Origin: Planctomycetota bacterium
GTDB lineage: Bacteria; Planctomycetota; Brocadiia; SM23-32
DNA: 5,369 nucleotides
NCBI GenBank assembly: GCA_018334735.1
Contig: JAGXLK010000222.1
Coordinates: 1 to 5,369 of the forward strand
Direction: 5' to 3'
Of this stretch, positions 1 to 5,369 are shown piece by piece. Within the stretch, counting starts at the first letter, position 1. Each line of letters starts with the position of its first letter. Both the position numbers and the translations under genes were made by a program. The notes below the pieces were generated by a model. The model made no database searches. It was not told the DNA's origin and saw only the letters and a list, made by a program, of their open reading frames with translations.

Positions 1-680
1 GTGTGGTGACCGATATCGAGCGAAAACGAGGACGGACTGTTATCAGTGTCCAGGATCCGGAAACCGATTACGAGTCGGAACATAAAGTTCCCGCGGGTAA
101 ACACATGCGCGTCAACCGTGGCGATAATGTAACGGCCGGGGAAGCTCTTGTCGACGGACCACTTGTTCTGCAGGATATCCTGAGGATCAGCGGGGAAGAG
201 GCTTTGCATCAGTACATGCTCAGGGAGATTCAGAATGTTTATCGTGCGCAGGACGTTACCATCAATGATAAGCATTTTGAAATCATCATTCGTGAAATGA
301 CGCGCCGTGTGCGCGTGAAATCTGCTGGTGATACTGAACTTCTGCCAGGTCGTCTTGTGGACAAGTTTGAGTTCCGCGACGTGAATCAGGCGGTCGTTGA
401 GGAGGGTGGAGAACCGGCTACGGCCGAACCGGTTCTTTTGGGTATTACAAAAGCTGCGCTGCGGAGCGAGAGTTTTATCAGTGCGGCCTCATTCCAAAAC
501 ACGACCCGGGTTCTCACCGAAGCCGCATTGGCCGGGCGAGTGGATCCTCTGCAAGGTTTGAAAGAAAACGTTATTCTCGGTCATTTGATTCCGGCCGGAA
601 CAGGTTTCCGGGAATTCGCCCGTGCGAATGTCGAACAGATCGAAGGACCGACCGAGGAACTTGAAGAACCGGGGGAATGA
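1..680 (+). CDS. rpoC: DNA-directed RNA polymerase subunit beta', C-terminal 225 residues (5' end outside window)
   Basis: This is the C-terminal part of the largest catalytic subunit of RNA polymerase. The frame is open at the left edge (first full codon at 3) and ends at TGA 678-680, so the apparent GTG at 3 is an internal Val codon, not a start. Family hallmarks in the fragment are [14 protein letters not shown] (residues 51-64), [13 protein letters not shown] (87-99), LLGITKAAL (145-153), [18 protein letters not shown] (158-175) and [18 protein letters not shown] (185-202). These belong to the Rpb1 domain 5 region and the C-terminal tail that close the clamp and bind omega. The usual Glu in SFQETT is Asn166 here. 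The segment between DKFEFR and LLGITK is short; as I recall, many Planctomycetes carry an insert there. The 23-residue tail after GTGF is acidic. The active-site region lies outside the window. Identity is certain. The 70-base gap to rpsL and shared strand fit the usual rpoBC-str arrangement. Confidence 0.97.
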   Translation, partial: VVTDIERKRGRTVISVQDPETDYESEHKVPAGKHMRVNRGDNVTAGEALVDGPLVLQDILRISGEEALHQYMLREIQNVYRAQDVTINDKHFEIIIREMTRRVRVKSAGDTELLPGRLVDKFEFRDVNQAVVEEGGEPATAEPVLLGITKAALRSESFISAASFQNTTRVLTEAALAGRVDPLQGLKENVILGHLIPAGTGFREFARANVEQIEGPTEELEEPGE

Positions 681-735
681 CGATAAAATAACAAATCATG
701 CCCCTCGGGCTACTTCTACACATTTAATATGAGAT

Positions 736-740
736 GGAGG
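736..740 (+). promoter_or_regulatory. Ribosome binding site of rpsL (GGAGG)
   Basis: GGAGG is a near-perfect anti-16S match, with 10 bases between it and the GTG at 751. It supports the non-ATG start of rpsL. The TTG at 741 is followed directly by TGA and cannot be the start. Confidence 0.8.
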
Positions 741-750
741 TTGTGAAGCT

Positions 751-1119
751 GTGCCGACCATAAACCAGCTTGTTCGTAAAGGTCGTAAGAAAAAAAGCAA
801 GAAAGAAAAATCTCCGGTTCTGGAGGGATGTCCTCAGAAACGCGGAGTTTGCCTCCACGTTACGACAAGAACGCCGAAAAAACCGAATTCCGCTTTGCGG
901 AAAATTGCAAGGGTCCGCTTGAGTAACGGACGCGAGGTAACGGCTTATATTCCTGGTGAAGCTCATAACCTGCAGGAACATAATATCGTGCTGGTTAGAG
1001 GCGGGCGAGTGCGAGATTTGCCGGGAGTGCGGTACCATATCATCCGAGGTACACTGGATGCTATGGGAGTCGAAGGGCGAAAACGAAGCCGCTCCAAATA
1101 CGGGGTGAAACAGTCGTAA
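751..1119 (+). CDS. rpsL: 30S ribosomal protein S12 (uS12)
   Basis: S12 lies at the 30S decoding centre and helps monitor codon-anticodon pairing. The 122-residue product begins at GTG 751 and aligns with E. coli S12 without gaps through at least residue 93. It shows the N-terminal NQLVRK (5-10), a Lys-rich extension (12-20), CPQKRGVC (27-34), [11 protein letters not shown] (41-51), HNLQEH (72-77), [13 protein letters not shown] (84-96) and the C-terminal RSKYGVK. Lys43, the main streptomycin-resistance site, is the sensitive-type Lys. Position 88 is Arg (codon CGA at 1012-1014) where E. coli and many others have Lys. Asp89, the residue methylthiolated in E. coli by RimO, is kept. GEAHNLQEH has Ala71 where most homologues have Gly. 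The gene is first in the str cluster, 70 bases after rpoC and 46 before rpsG. I could not find a convincing promoter in the upstream gap, so read-through from rpoC is plausible. Confidence 0.99.
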   Translation: MPTINQLVRKGRKKKSKKEKSPVLEGCPQKRGVCLHVTTRTPKKPNSALRKIARVRLSNGREVTAYIPGEAHNLQEHNIVLVRGGRVRDLPGVRYHIIRGTLDAMGVEGRKRSRSKYGVKQS

Positions 1120-1150
1120 TATTTCTGATTTTAACTGCTGAGCATTGAAG

Positions 1151-1156
1151 AAGGGA
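1151..1156 (+). promoter_or_regulatory. Ribosome binding site of rpsG (AAGGGA)
   Basis: AAGGGA lies 9 bases before ATG 1166. The in-frame TTG at 1145 lies upstream of this site and so cannot use it, which selects the ATG start and an S7 of normal length. Confidence 0.65.
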
Positions 1157-1165
1157 AACGCCAAA

Positions 1166-1639
1166 ATGGCGCTGAAGTATCGCAGCACTGAACGCTTTCT
1201 TAAACCAGACCCGGTCTACGGAAGCAAACTTATCAGTAAGTTTATTGGATGTCTTATGGGCGGCGGTAAAAGAAGCGCAGCCGAACGTATCGTTTATAAG
1301 GCCATGGATATTCTCGGGGAGCGCGTGGACGATGACGATCCACTCGAGGCTTTTGAAAAAGCAATCGACAACGTGAAGCCTGTTATTGAAGTGCGATCGC
1401 GTCGAATCGGTGGAATGACCTACCAGGTTCCGATCGAAGTGACGTCGAAAAGACAGACATCGCTGGCCATAAGGTGGATTCTTGATGCGGCCGATAACAA
1501 GGAAGGGCGGCCCATGTATCTCTGTCTGGCCGAAGAATTGATTGATGCGTACCACAGACAGGGAGCGGCGTACACGCAGCGGGAAAATACCCACCGCATG
1601 GCAGAAGCCAACCGAGATTTCTCCCACTTCTCGCGATAA
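1166..1639 (+). CDS. rpsG: 30S ribosomal protein S7 (uS7)
   Basis: S7 is a primary 16S rRNA-binding protein that nucleates assembly of the 30S head and lies near the E site. The product from ATG 1166 has 157 residues, matching the usual length of about 156. Extending to TTG 1145 would add seven residues absent from the family and lose the ribosome site. Visible motifs are PDPVYGS (14-20), KFI (25-27), GGKRSAAERIVY (33-44), DPLEAFEKAIDNVKPVIEVR (58-77), RRIGGMTYQVPIEV (79-92), which includes the beta-hairpin, and HRMAEAN (143-149) near the C-terminus. Met84 in GGMTYQVP, where Ser, Ala or Thr is common, is a small oddity. The gene follows rpsL by 46 bases, an arrangement that supports co-transcription. 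In E. coli S7 represses its own operon by binding the S12-S7 gap; the gap here is shorter and no equivalent fold can be recognised by eye. A strong terminator begins 11 bases after the stop. Confidence 0.98.
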   Translation: MALKYRSTERFLKPDPVYGSKLISKFIGCLMGGGKRSAAERIVYKAMDILGERVDDDDPLEAFEKAIDNVKPVIEVRSRRIGGMTYQVPIEVTSKRQTSLAIRWILDAADNKEGRPMYLCLAEELIDAYHRQGAAYTQRENTHRMAEANRDFSHFSR

Positions 1640-1650
1640 TACGATTTTAC

Positions 1651-1694
1651 GAGCGGGCAGCCTGGTTCAAATACCGGCTGCCCGCTCCTTTTTT
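1651..1694 (+). terminator. Intrinsic (Rho-independent) terminator between rpsG and fusA
   Basis: The arm GAGCGGGCAGCC (1651-1662) pairs perfectly with GGCTGCCCGCTC (1676-1687), giving 12 G+C-rich pairs. After a single unpaired T (1663), GGT (1664-1666) pairs with ACC (1673-1675) around a six-base loop. Two bases after the stem comes a run of six T (1689-1694). The opposite strand lacks a matching T run, so the signal is directional toward the right. It starts 11 bases after the rpsG stop. Its form is that of a strong terminator; it could alternatively act as a partial attenuator or an RNA-stabilising 3' hairpin, since fusA follows on the same strand with little room for its own promoter. Confidence 0.85.
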
Positions 1695-1714
1695 GTTAAG
1701 GTAACTCTGCAATT

Positions 1715-1719
1715 GAGGA
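1715..1719 (+). promoter_or_regulatory. Ribosome binding site of fusA (GAGGA)
   Basis: GAGGA is separated by 10 bases from ATG 1730 and by only 4 from the in-frame TTG 1724. The spacing and codon type favour the ATG. The alternative start would only add Met-Arg to the protein. Confidence 0.65.
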
Positions 1720-1729
1720 CTGGTTGCGT

Positions 1730-3811
1730 ATGGACCTCCATCGTCTTCGTAATATCGGCATAGCGGCCCATATCGATGCGGGCAAAACAACTGTTACGGA
1801 GAGGATGTTGTACTACACGGGGCGGCTCCACAGGATGGGCAGCGTCGACGAGGGTACTGCTACCATGGACTGGAAGCCTCAGGAACAGGAACGGGGAATT
1901 ACCATCGTCTCGGCTGCCACGAGTTGCTACTGGCAAAACCGTGATGATCGAGTGAACGGAAGCCGGGATAAAAAATACCAGATCAATATCATCGATACTC
2001 CAGGGCATGTGGATTTTACCGCAGAAGTCGAACGATGTATGCGAGTGCTCGACGGAGTCGTGGCTGTTTTCTGCGGCGTTGGGGGGGTTGAAGCTCAGAG
2101 TGAAACAGTCTGGCACCAGGCCGAACGTTACGATATACCGCGTGTGTGTTTTGTGAATAAACTTGATCGGCAGGGAAGCAATATGATGAGGGTGGTGGAG
2201 GAAATCCGCGAGCGATTGGGAGCGCACCCCGTCCCTGTGCAAATTCCTTTTCGATCCCAATCAGAATTTTTGGGGGTGGTTGACCTTATCCAGCGGGAAG
2301 TGTGGGTTTACGAAGAGGATTCCCTGGGAGCGACCTATGATGTCCGCGAAATTCCAGAAAGATACAGGGACGAAACGGAAGTTCTGCGCGAAGAAATCAT
2401 CGAAACCGTTGCTGAAAACGTGGATTGGGCCGCCGACAAATATATAGTGGAAGAGACTCTGACCGAAGATGAGATCCGAAGAGGTCTGAGGGAAGCATGT
2501 ATAGCAGGGGACCTCCAACCCGTCCTCTGTGGAGCGGCTCTTCGTAACCGTGGAGTTCAACCGTTGCTCGATGCTGTGTGCGATTATCTGCCCTCTCCGC
2601 TGGAAACCAAAGCGATCCCCGGTAAAAATCCCAAGACGGGAGAAAAAGAGGAACGACATGCTGAATCGGACGATCCGTTCAGTGCTTTGATGTTCAAAAT
2701 TCAGAGTGAAAGGCACGGGGACCTTTTCTTCATCCGAGTCTACAGCGGCCATTTGGACGCCAAATCACGTGTATACAATGCTAATCAGAAAAAGAGCGAG
2801 CGCGTTACACAACTCTATCGAATGCATGCTGATAAGCATGAGCAAATCGAAAAAGCCGAGCCCGGTTCGATTGTCGCAGCAAAAGGATTAAAGAAAAGTG
2901 TGACTGGAGATACTTTATGCGATAAAAAGCATCCTGTGGTCTTCGAGAGAATGTCGTTTCCCAATACCGTTGTTTCGATGGCCATAGAGCCGAAAACCCA
3001 GGCTGAGCAAGATAAACTTGATCAAGCTCTGGATGCTCTTGCTCGGGAAGATCCTACGTTCCGGGCCCGTGTCTCAGCACAGACCGGGCAACTTCTGGTG
3101 AGCGGTATGGGTGAATTGCATCTTGAAATTATCCGTGATCGGCTGTTGCGAGAATACAATGTCGACGCGAACGTTGGGGAGCCCCGCGTTTCTTACCGAG
3201 AAAGCCTCGAGGAGCCGGTAACAGTTGTCGCGAAATTTGAAAAAGAAGCCGAAGGACGTGGCCAATACGCATGGGTTAAAATGCGATTCGAACCCGACGT
3301 GGTTCCCGAAGGTATCGAGTTTGAAAATGCTGTGGATCGCGACGTTTTGGCCAACCATTTTGTTCGGGCGATAGAGCGATCTTTACAAGAAGGTTCGACA
3401 GGACCGCTTTACGGCTATCCCCTGATTAACGTGAAAGCGGTGTTGCTTGGTGCTAAAACGCACCCCGTTGATTCAACAGAACTTGCTTTTGAGGCGGCTG
3501 CAGGCCTGGCTCTTCGTAATGCTATGGACGAAGGCGAAGCCCAGTTACTGGAACCCGTCATGCGTCTCGAGATCGTTGTTCCGGAACAATACCTGGGTGA
3601 TGTTATCGGTCAGATAACGAGCTGTCGGGGGGAGATCAAGGAGGTGGAAACGCGGGATCAACTTCGCGTTCTCCGGGCGCATGCTCCACTTGCCGAATTG
3701 TTTGGTTTCGCCAGTGATCTGAGATCGATGACACAGGGGCGGGGTACCTACAGTATGGAGCCATTTGAATATCAACCGGCTCCGCCTGACGTTCTTGACT
3801 TCGGGATGTGA
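1730..3811 (+). CDS. fusA: Translation elongation factor G, spd/mitochondrial-like class
   Basis: EF-G is the GTPase that drives tRNA-mRNA translocation on the ribosome and, with RRF, ribosome recycling. From ATG 1730 the product has 693 residues, close to the 704 of E. coli. The GTPase motifs are complete: AHIDAGKT (13-20), switch I with EQERGITI (52-59), DTPGHVDF (89-96) with catalytic His93, NKLD (143-146) and CGAAL (267-271). Domain II starts near 312, domain III spans roughly 405-480, domain IV starts around EPRVSYRE (484-491), and domain V starts near 608 and includes GDVIG. The domain IV tip has THPVDS with His578, matching the HDVDS loop of E. coli but one residue longer. The segment between switch I and DTPGH is about five residues longer than in E. 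coli. NKLDR rather than NKMDR and the GVGGVEAQSETVW segment resemble the spirochete/planctomycete/mitochondrial EF-G class; that class call is from memory. The gene lies in the canonical position but after a terminator. Confidence 0.97.
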   Translation: MDLHRLRNIGIAAHIDAGKTTVTERMLYYTGRLHRMGSVDEGTATMDWKPQEQERGITIVSAATSCYWQNRDDRVNGSRDKKYQINIIDTPGHVDFTAEVERCMRVLDGVVAVFCGVGGVEAQSETVWHQAERYDIPRVCFVNKLDRQGSNMMRVVEEIRERLGAHPVPVQIPFRSQSEFLGVVDLIQREVWVYEEDSLGATYDVREIPERYRDETEVLREEIIETVAENVDWAADKYIVEETLTEDEIRRGLREACIAGDLQPVLCGAALRNRGVQPLLDAVCDYLPSPLETKAIPGKNPKTGEKEERHAESDDPFSALMFKIQSERHGDLFFIRVYSGHLDAKSRVYNANQKKSERVTQLYRMHADKHEQIEKAEPGSIVAAKGLKKSVTGDTLCDKKHPVVFERMSFPNTVVSMAIEPKTQAEQDKLDQALDALAREDPTFRARVSAQTGQLLVSGMGELHLEIIRDRLLREYNVDANVGEPRVSYRESLEEPVTVVAKFEKEAEGRGQYAWVKMRFEPDVVPEGIEFENAVDRDVLANHFVRAIERSLQEGSTGPLYGYPLINVKAVLLGAKTHPVDSTELAFEAAAGLALRNAMDEGEAQLLEPVMRLEIVVPEQYLGDVIGQITSCRGEIKEVETRDQLRVLRAHAPLAELFGFASDLRSMTQGRGTYSMEPFEYQPAPPDVLDFGM

Positions 3812-3882
3812 GCGACGTATAGTTCAGGGCTTTTGTCGCGGGTGGTCATTTCTTTTCTCTCAATGTCATAAGAAAGTCGATC

Positions 3883-5369
3883 ATGTCCCGAGAAACTTTC
3901 CGAATTACGTTCCAACCCGAAGGTCAAAATGTTTTCGTGCTCCAGGGTACTACGCTTGTTGAGGCTGCCGGGCAGGCCGGAATTATTATCAACACTCCCT
4001 GCGGAGGTGAAGGCACATGCGGAAAATGTAAGATCGAGGTCCGAGGTGACGCACCGCCGCCATCAGAAGCCGATAAACGGCATTTTAACGATGATGATCT
4101 GGGGAAAGGCATGCGTCTGGCATGCCAGTTGAACGTCGATCGGAATCTGGTCGTCAGTATCCCGGAAGAGACCAGGTTCTTTGAACAGGTTGTGTTGACA
4201 GAGGGGAAAGAACACGCTGTTGGTCTTCACCCCAAGGTGCGCAAGTGTTATCTGAAACTAGCGCCTCCGAGTCAGGATGACCTGAGAAGCGACGTAGATC
4301 GCGTCAAAGAAGCCGTGAGTGATACCGAAAATGTAAAGCTGGATATCGCTCTGATCCAGACGATGCCGCAAACCCTCAGGAACGAAGAGTTCAGTGTAAC
4401 GGCAGTTCTCGATGGAAACGAAATTGTTGCTCTGGAGAAGGGAGATACAACTAATTCTCTATGGGGAGTTGCTTTCGATATCGGCACTACTACCATAGTG
4501 GGAACTCTGGTTGACCTCCAGAATGGCAAAAGAAAAGCAGTCGCCGGCCGCTCCAACCCTCAGGTTCATTTCGGCGATGATGTTGTCAGCCGGATTAATT
4601 ATGCCCGGGAGAATGAGGACGGGTTGCAAACGCTCCATACTCGTCTTGTGATATGTCTCAATGAAATAATTCAGGAACTTTGTAGTGAGAGCGGGATCCC
4701 GAGCACAGATATTTATGAGATTACGGCAGTCGGGAATACGACGATGACCCACATCTTGCTCGAGATTGACCCGTGTTCCATCGGACAGGCTCCCTATGTT
4801 TCGGTTTTTCGCGAGGCTGTTGACGTTAAAGCCCGCCGTTTAAACATTGAAGTTAACCGAAACGCGAACCTTCACGTTTTGCCGAATATCGCTGGATTTG
4901 TGGGCAGCGATACCGTGGCGATGGCCCTTGCTTCCCGTATAAATCACAGTGAAAAGACTCTACTGGCCATCGATGTCGGAACGAATGGGGAAATTTTAAT
5001 CGGCAATAAAGACCGTTGCATTGCGTGTTCAACCGCTGCGGGACCGGCTTTTGAAGGGGCGAGAATCCACTTCGGAATGCGCGCCACCGAAGGAGCGATT
5101 AGCAAGGTTGTCGCCAATGAAGAAATTGAAGTAAGTGTTATCGGTGGAGGGCGTGCTCGGGGGATATGCGGCAGCGGACTTCTCGATGCTGTTGCCGAGT
5201 TGCTCAGAGTCGGTGTAATAGATAAAAGCGGCAGGATCCAGATGGCGGAAAAACTTCCCGAAACTGTCCCGGAGAAAGTTGCCGGGGCTATTACGGATTT
5301 TGATGGCCAGCCGGCTTTTGAGCTTGTCAATGCAAAAGATAGTAAACTGGACCAGGCTATTGTTTTGAC
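3883..5369 (+). CDS. RACo-family ferredoxin/ASKHA ATPase, putative corrinoid-protein reductive activator (3' end outside window)
   Basis: The family (COG3894, DUF4445) includes RACo, which uses ATP to restore corrinoid proteins from inactive Co(II) to Co(I). ATG 3883 is the only standard start after the in-frame TAG at 3820-3822; its ribosome site is weak (AAGAAAG, 3870-3876). The frame stays open for 495 codons to the edge. Residues 1-90 are a plant-type 2Fe-2S domain with ligands Cys40, Cys46, Cys49 (CGGEGTCGKC) and Cys81. A middle domain follows, with PSQDD-SD around 140-147. The actin-like ATPase fold has DIGTTT (199-204), GNTTM (284-288), DVGTNGE (364-370), AGPAFEGA (386-393) and GICGSGLLDA (427-436). 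The missing C-terminus is probably over 100 residues. The gene is 71 bases after fusA, where tuf is usual. Family membership is clear; the partner (corrinoid iron-sulfur protein, a methyltransferase corrinoid protein, or a cobalamin-dependent methionine synthase) cannot be told from this window. Confidence 0.92.
   Translation, partial: MSRETFRITFQPEGQNVFVLQGTTLVEAAGQAGIIINTPCGGEGTCGKCKIEVRGDAPPPSEADKRHFNDDDLGKGMRLACQLNVDRNLVVSIPEETRFFEQVVLTEGKEHAVGLHPKVRKCYLKLAPPSQDDLRSDVDRVKEAVSDTENVKLDIALIQTMPQTLRNEEFSVTAVLDGNEIVALEKGDTTNSLWGVAFDIGTTTIVGTLVDLQNGKRKAVAGRSNPQVHFGDDVVSRINYARENEDGLQTLHTRLVICLNEIIQELCSESGIPSTDIYEITAVGNTTMTHILLEIDPCSIGQAPYVSVFREAVDVKARRLNIEVNRNANLHVLPNIAGFVGSDTVAMALASRINHSEKTLLAIDVGTNGEILIGNKDRCIACSTAAGPAFEGARIHFGMRATEGAISKVVANEEIEVSVIGGGRARGICGSGLLDAVAELLRVGVIDKSGRIQMAEKLPETVPEKVAGAITDFDGQPAFELVNAKDSKLDQAIVL

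Noticed and set aside
700..710. Small hairpin GCCC-CTC-GGGC between rpoC and rpsL
   Set aside because: It has four pairs only and no T run after it, too weak to call a terminator.
725..730. TAATAT as a possible -10 box before rpsL
   Set aside because: No -35-like hexamer lies at the expected distance upstream (about 702-707 reads CCCTCG).
1120..1165. S7 translational repressor site in the rpsL-rpsG gap, as in E. coli
   Set aside because: The 46-base gap is shorter than the E. coli one and shows no recognisable equivalent structure by eye; no site can be claimed.
724..1188. Open frame of 154 codons on the - strand across rpsL
   Set aside because: It lies wholly opposite rpsL and the rpsG start, has no recognisable domain, and is explained by codon bias of the real genes.
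1667..2752. Two abutting - strand open frames (197 and 163 codons) opposite the 5' half of fusA
   Set aside because: The fusA reading frame is fully conserved over this stretch. The antisense products show no family motif and have no convincing ribosome site.
3812..3839. Inverted pair GCGAC/GTCGC after the fusA stop as a possible terminator
   Set aside because: It is a five-pair stem with an 18-base loop, followed by G-rich sequence rather than a T run; it does not support termination.
3765..4132. Short + strand open frames at 3765-3962 and 3929-4132
   Set aside because: They are out of frame with fusA and the RACo-like gene that they overlap, and have no family motif.
3924..5330. Several - strand open frames of 62-128 codons opposite the RACo-like gene
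   Set aside because: The + strand carries an unbroken 495-codon frame with intact iron-sulfur and ASKHA motifs; the reverse frames are low-complexity, Ser/Thr-rich shadows.

Overview
The window is a bacterial ribosomal/translation locus of the classic str type, read entirely on the + strand and about half G+C. In order it holds the 3' end of rpoC (RNA polymerase beta'), rpsL (S12), rpsG (S7), fusA (EF-G), and then the first 495 codons of a large iron-sulfur/ASKHA-ATPase protein of the RACo family (COG3894, DUF4445), which runs off the right edge. There are no RNA genes, insertion sequences, CRISPR arrays or gene-free stretches over 300 bases. The four intergenic gaps are 70, 46, 90 and 71 bases.

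The gene order rpoC-rpsL-rpsG-fusA is the ancestral bacterial order. From memory of family sequences, the rpoC tail (ILRISGEEA, then [12 protein letters not shown]) and the EF-G (NKLDR in G4, CGVGGVEAQSETVW after switch II) most resemble Planctomycetes and related PVC-type bacteria and the spirochete/planctomycete/delta-proteobacterial (spd) EF-G class. This is a tentative lineage reading; the RACo-family gene additionally hints at an anaerobic, corrinoid-using metabolism.

Layout: 1-680 rpoC end; 751-1119 rpsL with a GTG start and a strong GGAGG ribosome site; 1166-1639 rpsG; 1651-1694 a textbook intrinsic terminator, 12 perfect stem pairs plus a T run, sitting inside what is normally a single transcription unit; 1730-3811 fusA; 3883-5369 the RACo-like gene.

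The first four genes make the transcription and translation core: RNA polymerase, two 30S proteins (S12 in the decoding centre, S7 in the head near the E site) and the translocase. Two things depart from the usual pattern. First, the terminator separates rpsL-rpsG from fusA. Second, the slot after fusA, usually taken by tuf (EF-Tu), is held by an ATP-dependent corrinoid-activator homologue. A smaller point is that S12 naturally carries Arg at position 88, a substitution linked to streptomycin resistance in other bacteria. I see no clearly new multi-gene system here, but the RACo-like gene placed after fusA is the item most worth following beyond the right edge.
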